The notes under the pieces were generated by a model. The model ran no database searches, had not been told where the DNA came from, and saw nothing but the letters and a program-made list of their open reading frames with translations. A stretch of DNA of 64,000 nt from Leclercia sp. 29361 (GTDB taxonomy: Bacteria; Pseudomonadota; Gammaproteobacteria; Enterobacterales; Enterobacteriaceae): assembly GCF_011290365.1 (NCBI RefSeq), contig NZ_CP049786.1, forward strand, positions 3,844,001 to 3,908,000. Reading direction: 5' to 3'. Positions 21,491 to 31,518 of this stretch are shown in pieces; position 1 is the stretch's first letter; each line of letters starts with the position of its first letter. The translations under genes were made by a program, and so were the position numbers.

Positions 21491-22981
21491 ATGAACGCAT
21501 TTAGCTATTTGCAACGCCTGGGCAAGGCGCTGATGTTGCCTATCGCGACCTTACCTGTTGCCGCGATTTTATTACGTCTGGGCCAGCCCGACGTGCTGAA
21601 TATTCCCTTTATCGCCAGTGCAGGTGGCGGCATTTTTGACAGCCTGCCCCTGCTGTTTGCGCTCGGCATTGCTATTGGACTGGCGAAAGACAACGCTGGT
21701 GCCGCCGCGCTGGCGGGCGCTGTCGGTTTCCTGGTGCTGACCAAAGCCACGGCGGTCATTAACTCCTCCATTAACATGTCCTTCTTCGCCGGGATCATCG
21801 CGGGCGTGGTGGCGGGTCACTGTTACAACCGCTTCTCGGAGACGAAACTGCCCGACTTCCTGGCGTTCTTTGCCGGTAAGCGGCTGGTGCCGATCATGAC
21901 CGGGCTGATCTGCCTGCTGCTGGCGTGGATCTGCGGCTACGTCTGGCCATCGGTGCAGCACGGGATTGATACCTTCAGCCTGCTGGTTTCCCGCAGCGGC
22001 GAGCCCGGCTGGTTTATTTACGGCATCCTCAACCGCGCGCTGATCCCCTTCGGCCTGCACTACATTCTGCACTCGGTATTCTGGTTCAGCCTCGGTGACT
22101 GCCTGAAAGTGACCTACGATGCGGCCAGCAGCATTCACAATATCTGCCTCGCGCCGGATGTGGTGAAAGGCCTGGTGGTGGGCGGCGCGGTACCGGGCAT
22201 TGACGGTTCCAGCATTACCCAGATTGCTACCGATCTGACCCGCGGCGATCTCAACCGCTTCTTCGCCGGCGACCCGCATGCAGGCGTCTACATGGCGTGG
22301 GCATACCCAATCTTTATGGGCGGCCTGCCGGGTGCGGCGCTGGCCATGTACTTTGCCGCACCAAAAGCGCGTCGCGCGGCGGTGGGCGGGATGCTGCTCT
22401 CCGTGGCCCTGACCGCGTTCCTTACCGGGATCACCGAGCCGATTGAATTCTCCTTCCTGTTCCTGGCCCCTGCCCTGTATGCCCTGCATGCGGTACTGGC
22501 TGGCGTGAGCATGGTCATCGCCAACAGCCTTGGGGTATTGCACGGGTTTGGTTTCTCGGCGGGTCTGATCGACTTCGTGCTGAACTGGGGATTAGCCACC
22601 AAACCCTGGATCCTGATCCCGCTGATTGCCCTGTTCTTTGTGATCTATTTTGTGGTCTTCAGTTTCGCAATCCGCTTCTTCAAGCTGAAAACGCCGGGGC
22701 GGGAAGATGACGAGAGCGTAACGGGCGAGTCGGACGATCAGAATGAAGCCATCACGCACTACATCGCTGCGCTGGGCGGGGAGCAGAACCTGAAGCTGGT
22801 GGACGCCTGCATCACCCGCCTGCGCTTAACCCTGGTAGATAACAGCGTCCTCGACGAACCGGCACTGAAAGCGCTCGGTGCCAAAGGCATTCTCAAGATG
22901 GGCACGCAGAATGCGCAGGTGATTCTGGGGCCACAGGCGGAGAGCATCGCGTTAAAAATCAGAGCGCGGCTTAACGCATAA
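21491..22981 (+). CDS. NagE-like PTS transporter, EIICB without EIIA
   Basis: This inner-membrane PTS permease belongs to the glucose/N-acetylglucosamine family and is closest by eye to NagE (MNAFSYLQRLGKALMLPIATL; ITEPIEFSFLFLAP). The start is placed there by similarity; a GTG 11 codons upstream is possible. It has about 496 residues: an EIIC domain (about 1-400), then EIIB with the phospho-cysteine in DACITRLRLT. Unlike NagE it has no EIIA, so it must borrow one, for example Crr. It also has extra residues before DLNRFFAGD (about 210-250) relative to NagE. The substrate is unknown, probably an amino sugar or glucoside. Confidence 0.85.
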   Translation: MNAFSYLQRLGKALMLPIATLPVAAILLRLGQPDVLNIPFIASAGGGIFDSLPLLFALGIAIGLAKDNAGAAALAGAVGFLVLTKATAVINSSINMSFFAGIIAGVVAGHCYNRFSETKLPDFLAFFAGKRLVPIMTGLICLLLAWICGYVWPSVQHGIDTFSLLVSRSGEPGWFIYGILNRALIPFGLHYILHSVFWFSLGDCLKVTYDAASSIHNICLAPDVVKGLVVGGAVPGIDGSSITQIATDLTRGDLNRFFAGDPHAGVYMAWAYPIFMGGLPGAALAMYFAAPKARRAAVGGMLLSVALTAFLTGITEPIEFSFLFLAPALYALHAVLAGVSMVIANSLGVLHGFGFSAGLIDFVLNWGLATKPWILIPLIALFFVIYFVVFSFAIRFFKLKTPGREDDESVTGESDDQNEAITHYIAALGGEQNLKLVDACITRLRLTLVDNSVLDEPALKALGAKGILKMGTQNAQVILGPQAESIALKIRARLNA

Positions 22982-23057
22982 TCTTCTGGGCCGGGGGAGC
23001 CCCAGTAATTTCTTTGCTCTTAAAGCAATAGGATAATTACTTTATAATTATTCACTT

Positions 23058-23390
23058 ACAGCGGCTCCCTGGTCCGGCTGAAAATCGCCGAAGCGTTTCC
23101 GGAAGGCCGGGGCGAGGCGCAGGGACGCGCCGAGAGGGCATAGCCTGCAGGGATGCAGGCTGGTGCCCGACCCGAAAGCCGGAAGGAATAAGCTGAGGGA
23201 ACCGCGAAGCGGCGATTTTCTTGCCGGGAGCCCGGGTAGCCAGGGTGGTGGCGATTGAGCCACCCTGGCACGTTCACCGGTTCAGGTGTATCAGAGAAGC
23301 AAGGAACATGAGGTGAACGGAACCACCACCTGAGTCGCATGTTCCCCCTCACCCCAGCCCTCTCCCTCAAGGGAGAGGGAGTCTTACTCC
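23058..23390. repeat. Strongly folded intergenic element upstream of the SgrR-like gene
   Basis: The stretch contains nested and successive inverted repeats: GAAAATCGCC (23079) with GGCGATTTTC (about 23211); AGCCTGCA/TGCAGGCT (23142-23161) with a GGGA loop; GCCAGGGTGG/CCACCCTGGC (23239-23269); CGTTCACC/GGTGAACG (23271-23319); and GGAACATG/CATGTTCC (23303-23345). It ends in a CCCTCTCCCT-type palindrome. ORFs in it look spurious. It is likely a mobile repeat or structured RNA; 22982-23057 upstream shows nothing definite. Confidence 0.6.
23346..23382. repeat. CCCTCACCCC-GGGAGAGGG palindromic repeat
   Basis: CCCTCACCCCAGCCCTCTCCC followed by its inverted arm GGGAGAGGGA is the same short repeat family seen at 36984-37020 and twice at 52738-52832. 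It forms the right end of the folded element here. Confidence 0.7.
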
Positions 23391-23482
23391 CGGCAAAACC
23401 GGAACAGTTGCTACATCTCTCCCTTATTTCTTCCGTAAAACCGCCTACACTCTGACCATTGCGACTCTTCCCCGGTAACTCT

Positions 23483-25135
23483 ATGCGTCAGCTTCAGAAA
23501 ATCCGCCAGTATCAGCGGCTCTCCGTGCATTACGGCTTTACGCCAAAACTGACCACTCTCGCTGAAGTGGCCGAAGTGGCGCTGTGCAGCGAACGCCACG
23601 CCCGGACGCTGTTACGCCAGCTGGCGGAAAGCGGCTGGTTAAGCTGGAAGGCACAGCCGGGGCGCGGGCATCGTGCCACCCTGCACTGCCTGGTGACCAC
23701 CAGCGAACTCAGCGCCCCGCTGATGCATGCCTGTCTGGAGAAGGGGGATTATCAGAGCGCCCTGCAACTGGCGGACGGCGACCCCGCCAGCCTGCATCAC
23801 ATCATCACCCCGTTTCTCGGCGGGAAATGGCTCAAGCACCAGCCGACGCTGCGCATTCCCTGGTATCGCCCGCTCACCTCTCTGCACCCGGCGCTGCATC
23901 GTCGACGCGCCGAACAGCACATTATCTGCGCGGTCCATGCCGGGTTAACCCGTTATGAACCGGGCCAGGCACAGCCGGTGGCGGATCTGGCGCACCACTG
24001 GGCCTGCTCTGACGACGGACTGCGCTGGCATTTTTACCTGCGCAGCGGGGCACACTGGCATAACGGCCAGCCGCTGAGCGATGACGACATTCTGAGTGCA
24101 GTGCAGCAGCTGCTGAGCGATCCGGCCCGTAACAGCGGGCTGTTGCATATCGACGCGGTGACCCTCGCCGCCCCCTGGTGCCTGGCGGTGTATCTGCATG
24201 CCCCGGATGCCCTGCTGGCCCATCGTCTTGCCCATCCGGTCTGTCGCCTGCCCCATCCCCGGCAACCGGAGGTCGGCGCCGGGCCGTTCGCTATTGCCCG
24301 CCATCACTCGCATTTTTTGCGCCTCGAGCGCCAGCCCTGGTACTTTGCAACCCATCCGCTGCTGCATGCCATTGAGTTCTGGCGCACCGGCACGGTCGCT
24401 GATAAACCGGCATGGATTACGGTCGGGAAAGGCAGCGCCCCCCAGGAAGCGGTGACCTCCACCAGCGGCGGGTTTGCGTGGCTGATGGTCAATGCAAAAT
24501 TGCCCGAAGCGCTGGCCGCGTACCTGCGCCAGACCGTTCTGACGCTCAACCAGCAGTGCTTTGGTCGGCGGGAGGATCTGCAGATCCATACCGAAATCCT
24601 TCCCGGCCTGCGGGTGCCCGCCCTGCCCGCCCCCGCTGACAGCGACCTGCCGCCCCGGCTGAAACTGGTGTGCTACAACACCCCCGAGCTGCGCGAGCTG
24701 GCTGAAATTCTGCGGCTCGAGCTGCAGCCGCACAGCTGTGAGCTGCATATCGAGTGGAAAGATCGTGATGGCTGGTATGCCCCCGATACGCTGGCGGATG
24801 CCGATCTGCTGCTGGGGGATCATCTGGCGACCGGCATGGCGGAGTTTGCGCTGGCGGAGTGGTTTATCTATGAACCCGCCTGGGCCACGGCGTTGGGCGA
24901 GGCGGGCTGGGAGGCGGCAAAACAGCAGCTGATGCAAAACAGCGACAGCGAAGCGCATTTTCACGCCCATCTGACGCCCTTTTTCCAGCGTCTGCTGGCG
25001 GAGGGGCGCTGCACGCCGCTGTTCCACTATCGCTACCGGATCAACGCCCTGGAAAACGTGCAGGATATGGTCCTGACCGCGGGGGGCTGGCTCGATTTTA
25101 CCCGCGCCTGGCTGCCCCCGGCCGCCGAATTATGA
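23483..25135 (+). CDS. SgrR/YbaE-family transcriptional regulator
   Basis: This protein of about 550 residues has an N-terminal winged helix-turn-helix (about 1-70: LTTLAEVAEVALCSERHARTLLRQ, GRGHRATL) fused to a solute-binding-protein-like domain (about 90-550). It contains LTRYEPG, LAHHWACSDDGLRWHFYLR and a C-terminal GGWLDFTRAWLPP. This is the SgrR/YbaE architecture. E. coli SgrR senses sugar-phosphate stress. The first residues (MRQLQKIRQYQRL) resemble YbaE more than SgrR. It lies between a NagE-like PTS and the asc operon, so control of a sugar transporter is plausible. Its stop abuts the convergent ascG stop with no gap. Confidence 0.8.
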   Translation: MRQLQKIRQYQRLSVHYGFTPKLTTLAEVAEVALCSERHARTLLRQLAESGWLSWKAQPGRGHRATLHCLVTTSELSAPLMHACLEKGDYQSALQLADGDPASLHHIITPFLGGKWLKHQPTLRIPWYRPLTSLHPALHRRRAEQHIICAVHAGLTRYEPGQAQPVADLAHHWACSDDGLRWHFYLRSGAHWHNGQPLSDDDILSAVQQLLSDPARNSGLLHIDAVTLAAPWCLAVYLHAPDALLAHRLAHPVCRLPHPRQPEVGAGPFAIARHHSHFLRLERQPWYFATHPLLHAIEFWRTGTVADKPAWITVGKGSAPQEAVTSTSGGFAWLMVNAKLPEALAAYLRQTVLTLNQQCFGRREDLQIHTEILPGLRVPALPAPADSDLPPRLKLVCYNTPELRELAEILRLELQPHSCELHIEWKDRDGWYAPDTLADADLLLGDHLATGMAEFALAEWFIYEPAWATALGEAGWEAAKQQLMQNSDSEAHFHAHLTPFFQRLLAEGRCTPLFHYRYRINALENVQDMVLTAGGWLDFTRAWLPPAAEL

Positions 25136-26149
25136 TTAGCGGTGCGGGCCGGGGATCACCGAATCGCGCAGGATCAGCTCTCCGGCGAAGGTCTGCTGGA
25201 AGGTGAACTCCCCGCCGTCGAGCATAAAGATCAGGCGGCTGATGGTCTCTTTCACCATCTCGGTCACCGGCACGCGCACGCTGGAGAGCGCGGGCACCAC
25301 GTAGGGCGCCATCGCAATGTCATCGAAACCAACTACCGAAACCGCCCCCGGCGCGGCGATGCCGCTGTCGTGAAGCTGCTTAATGGCGCCGATCGCCATG
25401 TCGTCGTTGCTCGCCACCAGCGCGGTAAAATGCTCGCCCCGCGCCAGCAGCGTCGTCACCCCTGCCGCCCCGCTGGCCGGGTTCCATTTACCCTCGACAA
25501 TCAGCGAGTCGCGCAGCGGGATCTGGTGCTGGGCCAGGGCATCTTTATAGCCGGAAAGACGTTCAATCCCGGTGGGGGAATCCAGCGATCCGGTGATAAA
25601 GGCGATATCGCGATGGCCCTGTTCGATGAGGGTTGATACCGCCGCCTGGCTGGAGGCTTTATGATCCGACCAGACGCAGTGGCTGCTGTTTTTGCGCAGC
25701 CGACGGTTAAGCACCATCACCGGCTGCTCGTGCTTCTGGATGATCTCGTCCATCTCATCGACGCTGAGAAAACGCGGGTAGATGATGATCGCGTCGCAGC
25801 GCATATCGAGCAGATACTGAATCGCCTCCCGCTCTTCATCGGCGCTGTGCTTGCCATCGGCGAGGATCAGCTGTCGGCCTCTCTCCTCGGTCATTCTGGC
25901 AGCGTGGAACAGCAGCTCGCTGAAATAGACCCCGTGATAGAGGGTGTTGGTCACCACCAGTCCGAGGGTTTGCGTGCGTTTGGTCGCCAGGTTGCGCGCC
26001 AGTAAATTGGGCCGGTAACCGCTCTCTTCAATCGCCTGAAAGACCCTGTCTTTTGTCTCCTGGCTCACGTAGCCATTGCCCGAAAGCACCCGGGAAACCG
26101 TCGCCTTCGAGACCCCTGCCCGCTTCGCCACTTCCAGCATCGTGGTCAT
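25136..26149 (-). CDS. ascG: asc operon repressor AscG (LacI family)
   Basis: AscG represses ascFB and, in E. coli, also affects other sugar genes. The 337-residue LacI-type protein starts MTTMLEVAKRAGVSKATVSR; an adjacent upstream TTG would add one residue. The helix-turn-helix (about 4-24) and hinge precede a periplasmic-binding-like effector domain. It is divergent from ascF across a 244-base control region. Confidence 0.95.
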   Translation of the reverse strand: MTTMLEVAKRAGVSKATVSRVLSGNGYVSQETKDRVFQAIEESGYRPNLLARNLATKRTQTLGLVVTNTLYHGVYFSELLFHAARMTEERGRQLILADGKHSADEEREAIQYLLDMRCDAIIIYPRFLSVDEMDEIIQKHEQPVMVLNRRLRKNSSHCVWSDHKASSQAAVSTLIEQGHRDIAFITGSLDSPTGIERLSGYKDALAQHQIPLRDSLIVEGKWNPASGAAGVTTLLARGEHFTALVASNDDMAIGAIKQLHDSGIAAPGAVSVVGFDDIAMAPYVVPALSSVRVPVTEMVKETISRLIFMLDGGEFTFQQTFAGELILRDSVIPGPHR

Positions 26150-26236
26150 CAATCTGTTCCATCTGCATCTGATGAGCGGCAGTGTACTGTACCGCGTGGA
26201 AAATGTCGCAGCAGGACGATCACGCTTTTCGCTCCC

Positions 26237-26258
26237 TTAGGTGATCCTCATCACGGAT
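26237..26258 (+). promoter_or_regulatory. CRP site in the ascG-ascF control region
   Basis: GTGA-N6-TCAC (26241-26254) is a perfect core of the CRP consensus, with GATC/GATC-like flanks. It lies about 140 bases before ascF and supports catabolite control of the operon. Confidence 0.6.
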
Positions 26259-26315
26259 CTAAAAAATGGTCAAAATGCGATCTTGTTTGATTCAGAGAAA
26301 CTCTTCATGATTTTG

Positions 26316-26329
26316 TGGAACCGGTTTCC
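26316..26329 (+). promoter_or_regulatory. AscG operator
   Basis: TGGAACCGGTTTCC matches the AscG palindrome TGAAACCGGTTTCA at 12 of 14 positions. It overlaps the presumed ascF promoter (a TATATAAG -10-like sequence follows directly). Confidence 0.7.
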
Positions 26330-26393
26330 TATATAAGTTTCATCGTTACCCACGGTGAAGACGTACCTTACTGATAAAACAGGATATAACCCG

Positions 26394-27845
26394 ATGGCCA
26401 AAAATTATGCTGCGCTGGCGAACGCTGTTGTCAGCGCGCTCGGCGGCAAAGACAACATCGTCGCCGTCACCCACTGCATGACCCGACTGCGCTTTGTGGC
26501 GAAAGACGAGAGCCTGATCGACAGCGCCACGCTGAAAAGCATCAGCGGCGTGCTGGGGGTAGTGCGCAACGACAACCAGTGCCAGGTGATCATCGGCAAT
26601 ACCGTTTCTCAGGCGTACCGCGAGGTAGTCAATCTGCTGCCTGCCGATATGCAGCCTGCTGCACCCCAGGGGCCGCAAAAGCTGACCCTGAAACGCATCG
26701 GCGCGGGGATCCTCGACGCGCTGATCGGCACCATGTCTCCGCTGATCCCGGCGATCATCGGCGGATCGATGGTCAAGCTGCTGGCAATGATCCTGGAGAT
26801 GACCGGCGTGCTGACCAAAGGCGAGCCGACGCTGACCATTCTGACGGTGATCGGCGACGGGGCGTTCTTCTTCCTGCCGCTGATGGTGGCCGCCTCTGCC
26901 GCGGTGAAGTTCAAGACCAACATGTCGCTGGCGATTGCCATTGCCGGCGTGCTGGTACACCCGAGCTTTATCGAGCTGATGGCCAAAGCGGCGCAGGGCG
27001 AGCACGTTGAGTTCGCCTTCGTTCCGGTGACGGCGGTGAAATACACCTACACGGTGATCCCGGCGCTGGTGATGACCTGGTGCCTGTCATATATCGAACG
27101 CTGGGTGGACAGAATCACCCCGGCCGTGACCAAAAACTTCCTTAAGCCAATGCTGATCGTGCTGATTGCCGCCCCGCTCGCCATCGTCCTGATTGGGCCG
27201 CTGGGGATCTGGATCGGTAGCGGCATCTCTTCACTGGTGTACACCATTCACGGCTATCTGGGCTGGTTGTCCGTGGCCATTATGGGCGCGCTGTGGCCGC
27301 TGCTGGTGATGACCGGGATGCACCGCGTCTTTACTCCAACTATCATTCAGACCATCGCCGAAACCGGCAAAGAGGGGATGGTGATGCCGTCCGAAATCGG
27401 TGCCAACCTGTCGCTGGGTGGTTCGTCGCTGGCGGTGGCGTGGAAAACCAAAAACCCGGAACTGCGCCAGACGGCGCTGGCCGCCGCAGCCTCTGCCATC
27501 ATGGCGGGGATCTCTGAACCGGCGCTGTATGGCGTGGCGGTTCGCCTGAAACGCCCGCTGATTGCGAGCCTGATCAGCGGCTTTATCTGCGGCGCGGTTG
27601 CCGGGATTGCCGGACTGGCCAGCCACTCAATGGCGGCGCCAGGCCTGTTTACCAGCGTCCAGTTCTTCGACCCGGCTAACCCGATGTCTATCGTCTGGGT
27701 CTTCGGGGTGATGGCCCTGGCCGTGGTGCTCTCTTTCGTGCTGACCCTGATTCTGGGCTTTGAAGATATCCCGGTAGAAGAGGACGCGGAGAAAGCGCGC
27801 GCCCTGCAAACCGCACCGGTTCAGGCCAAAGCAGCACAAGCATAA
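26394..27845 (+). CDS. ascF: PTS cellobiose/arbutin/salicin transporter EIIBC AscF
   Basis: AscF imports and phosphorylates beta-glucosides. The start MAKNYAALANAVVSALGG matches E. coli AscF (485 residues; here 483) and follows AGGA; the longer in-frame start is unsupported. An N-terminal EIIB domain carries the phospho-cysteine in VTHCMTRLRFV (Cys28), followed by a membrane EIIC domain from about residue 100. No EIIA domain is present, so phosphate comes from another EIIA. Only the C-terminal tail differs clearly from E. coli. Confidence 0.97.
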   Translation: MAKNYAALANAVVSALGGKDNIVAVTHCMTRLRFVAKDESLIDSATLKSISGVLGVVRNDNQCQVIIGNTVSQAYREVVNLLPADMQPAAPQGPQKLTLKRIGAGILDALIGTMSPLIPAIIGGSMVKLLAMILEMTGVLTKGEPTLTILTVIGDGAFFFLPLMVAASAAVKFKTNMSLAIAIAGVLVHPSFIELMAKAAQGEHVEFAFVPVTAVKYTYTVIPALVMTWCLSYIERWVDRITPAVTKNFLKPMLIVLIAAPLAIVLIGPLGIWIGSGISSLVYTIHGYLGWLSVAIMGALWPLLVMTGMHRVFTPTIIQTIAETGKEGMVMPSEIGANLSLGGSSLAVAWKTKNPELRQTALAAAASAIMAGISEPALYGVAVRLKRPLIASLISGFICGAVAGIAGLASHSMAAPGLFTSVQFFDPANPMSIVWVFGVMALAVVLSFVLTLILGFEDIPVEEDAEKARALQTAPVQAKAAQA

Positions 27846-29288
<1,443 letters not shown>

Positions 29289-29297
29289 CCTCCCCTT

Positions 29298-29330
29298 CGC
29301 CGGGCGGCGCTGCGCTTGCCCGGCCTACAA
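29298..29330. repeat. Single REP element after ascB
   Basis: GCCGGGCGGCGCTGCGCTTG followed by CCCGGCCTACAA is a REP palindrome of the same type as the pair in the srl operon. It probably protects the 3' end of the asc mRNA. Confidence 0.8.
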
Positions 29331-29374
29331 ACGTCCTCACAAACCCAATAGTTTCATGCCGTTATTATCGTTCA

Positions 29375-29403
29375 TTGACACCATGAATATATCATTGTAT
29401 AAA
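29375..29403 (+). promoter_or_regulatory. Sigma-70 promoter of the iron ABC operon
   Basis: A consensus -35 TTGACA (29375-29380) and a TATAAA -10 (29398-29403) are exactly 17 bases apart, about 75 bases before the first gene. Confidence 0.85.
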
Positions 29404-29414
29404 ACTCCGCCGAA

Positions 29415-29433
29415 ATAAATGATATTCATTCTC
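29415..29433 (+). promoter_or_regulatory. Fur box
   Basis: ATAAATGATATTCATTCTC matches the 19-bp Fur consensus at 14 positions, including the ATGATA/TCAT core. It lies just after the -10, over the expected transcription start, where Fur-Fe would block transcription in iron-replete cells. Confidence 0.8.
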
Positions 29434-29482
29434 AGCCAGACGCACGATCTGGCATCACTACATTAATGAAGGATAGCGTTCC

Positions 29483-30481
29483 ATGAAAAAGGTCATCAGC
29501 GCATTAGGATTGCTGATCGCAACAGCAGGCTCGGCTTTTGCGACCACCTATCCTCTGACGATTGAGAATTGCGGATATAAAGAAACCTTCACCAAAGCGC
29601 CGGAGCGCGTCGTGGCGCTGGGACAAAACACCGTTGAAATTCTGCTGCTGTTGGGCCTTGAAGATAAGGTGGCCGCCAGCGCCTTCTGGCCGACCAAAGT
29701 GCTGCCCCAGCTGGCTGAACAGAACAAAAAAGTCAAAACGCTGACCGTCGAGATCCCAACCCTGGAATCCATTCTGGCGCAAAACCCGGACTTCGTTCCG
29801 GCGCAGCTGCCGTTGCTATTAGGGCCAGAGAGTAAAGTCGCCAAACGCGAAGATCTGGCCACCGTAGGCGTAAACAGCTATATGTCGCCGGGCATGTGCG
29901 CCACCAAAAAAGATATTGGCGATATGTACGGCAGCCGCCAGAAGCTGTGGGACATGACCTTCCTGTATAAAGAGATCGAAGATTTCGCCAAAATCTTTAA
30001 CGTCGAAGATCGCGGTCAGGCGCTGATTGCCGATTTCAAAAAGCGCGAAGCCGACCTGCGTAGCGAATTCAGTAAAAACAAAAAAGACCTGTCGTTCGTC
30101 TTCTGGTTCTCCAGCTCTTCCCCCTCTTCTGACGCCTACGTTGGCGGGAAAAACAGCGCCTCCGGCTTTATCGCCAACGTGCTGGGCGGCCACAACGCCA
30201 TCACCTCCGAAACCGAATGGCCGACCGTGGGCTGGGAGAGCATTATTGCCGCCAACCCGGACGTGATCGTGGTCTCCAGCCTCGATCGTAATCGCTGGGC
30301 GCTGGACGATGCTCAGGAAAAAATCAAATTCCTGAAAAGCGATCCGGCCGTCAGCCAGCTCGACGCCGTTAAAAAAGGTCACATTGTGATCATGGACGGC
30401 CAGGCGATGAACCCGACTATCCGCACCATCTATGGCGCGGAGCAGGTTGGTGAACAGCTCAGAAAGATGGGACTGAATTAA
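29483..30481 (+). CDS. Iron/siderophore ABC transporter substrate-binding protein
   Basis: This 332-residue periplasmic protein has a signal peptide (residues 1-20, cleavage after GSAFA). It then has a FepB/FecB-type class III binding fold (APERVVALGQNTVEILLLLG; GWESIIAANPDVIVV; Asp/Lys-rich backbone helix). Cys30 and a second cysteine in SPGMCATKK could form a disulfide. The four-gene operon (binding protein, permease, ATPase, MFS) sits behind a Fur box, so ferric siderophore or haem uptake is the likely role. The ligand cannot be named. Its stop overlaps the permease start by one base. Confidence 0.85.
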   Translation: MKKVISALGLLIATAGSAFATTYPLTIENCGYKETFTKAPERVVALGQNTVEILLLLGLEDKVAASAFWPTKVLPQLAEQNKKVKTLTVEIPTLESILAQNPDFVPAQLPLLLGPESKVAKREDLATVGVNSYMSPGMCATKKDIGDMYGSRQKLWDMTFLYKEIEDFAKIFNVEDRGQALIADFKKREADLRSEFSKNKKDLSFVFWFSSSSPSSDAYVGGKNSASGFIANVLGGHNAITSETEWPTVGWESIIAANPDVIVVSSLDRNRWALDDAQEKIKFLKSDPAVSQLDAVKKGHIVIMDGQAMNPTIRTIYGAEQVGEQLRKMGLN

Positions 30482-31518
30482 TGTCAGCAGTGGTTCAACA
30501 GACCCGACATAACTGGCTGCTGCCGGCGTCGGGTTTTATGGCGATAGTGGCGTTGCTGCTGGTGATCGCCATCGGCGTCAGCGTGGGGGAGCTGTCGATC
30601 CCCCTGCAGAGCGTGTTCTACGCTATCACCAATAAAATCGGCTTAACCGAGGTTCCGCTCAACCGCATCTACGAGAGCGTGATCTGGGACTTCCGCCTGA
30701 GCCGGGCGCTGGTGGCGGCCTGCTGCGGTGCGGGGCTGGCGATTTGCGGCGCGGTGCTGCAAAGCCTGCTGAAAAACGCCCTTGCCGAACCCTACGTGCT
30801 GGGCGTCTCTGCCGGGGCATCAACCGGCGCGGTCGCCGTGGTGGTGCTGGGCATTGGCAGCGGCACCGTCACCCTCTCCGCCGGGGCCTTTGCCGGAGCC
30901 TTTGCCGCCTTTGCCTTTGTGGCCCTGCTGACCAACGGCGCACGCGGCGGCAGTGAATGCACCATTCTCGCCGGGGTTGCCGCCTCGCAGCTGTTTAACG
31001 CCATCACCGCCTGGACCGTCAGCACCTCGGCCAGCGCCCAGCAGGCGCGCGACGTGATGTTCTGGCTGCTGGGCAGCTTTAGCGGCGTGAGATGGCCGGA
31101 GTTCCAGCTGGTGCTGGTGGTAATGCTGGTGGGGCTGGCGATCTGCCTCTATTACGCCCGCGCGCTGGACGCCTTCACCTTTGGCGACGATGCCGCCGCC
31201 TCGCTGGGCATCGCCGTGCCCTGGGTGCGCCTGATCCTGTTTATCGTCACCGCCTTAATGACCGCGACCATCGTCAGCATGGCGGGCTCCATCGGCTTTG
31301 TCGGCCTGGTGGTGCCACACATGATGCGCTTCTTCTTCGGCCCCCTGCACCGCACGCTGCTCATCGCCAGCGCGCTGGCCGGGGCGATCCTGATGGTGCT
31401 GGCGGATATCGCCTCACGGCTGCTGATCGCTCCGCAAAGCCTGCCGGTTGGCGTGGTGACCGCGCTGGTGGGCGTCCCGTTCTTTGCCATGATTATCTAT
31501 CGTTCAAGGAATAAGTGA
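30481..31518 (+). CDS. FecCD-family iron ABC transporter permease
   Basis: This 345-residue inner-membrane protein of the BtuC/FecCD family has about ten hydrophobic spans. Conserved blocks include LRLSRAL-type (DFRLSRALVAACCGAGLAICG), LAEPYVLGVSAGASTGAV, and SIGFVGLVVPHMMR, the loop that contacts the ATPase. A single permease gene implies a homodimer. Start and stop are coupled to both neighbours. Confidence 0.93.
   Translation: MSAVVQQTRHNWLLPASGFMAIVALLLVIAIGVSVGELSIPLQSVFYAITNKIGLTEVPLNRIYESVIWDFRLSRALVAACCGAGLAICGAVLQSLLKNALAEPYVLGVSAGASTGAVAVVVLGIGSGTVTLSAGAFAGAFAAFAFVALLTNGARGGSECTILAGVAASQLFNAITAWTVSTSASAQQARDVMFWLLGSFSGVRWPEFQLVLVVMLVGLAICLYYARALDAFTFGDDAAASLGIAVPWVRLILFIVTALMTATIVSMAGSIGFVGLVVPHMMRFFFGPLHRTLLIASALAGAILMVLADIASRLLIAPQSLPVGVVTALVGVPFFAMIIYRSRNK

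Noticed and set aside
23048-23370. ORFs of 71 and 104 codons in the folded intergenic region
   Set aside because: They overlap each other in different frames, follow the palindromes and lack a ribosome site.
23060-23400. Possible SgrS-type sRNA
   Set aside because: The location next to an SgrR-like gene is suggestive, but no SgrS seed or terminator hairpin with T tract is seen.
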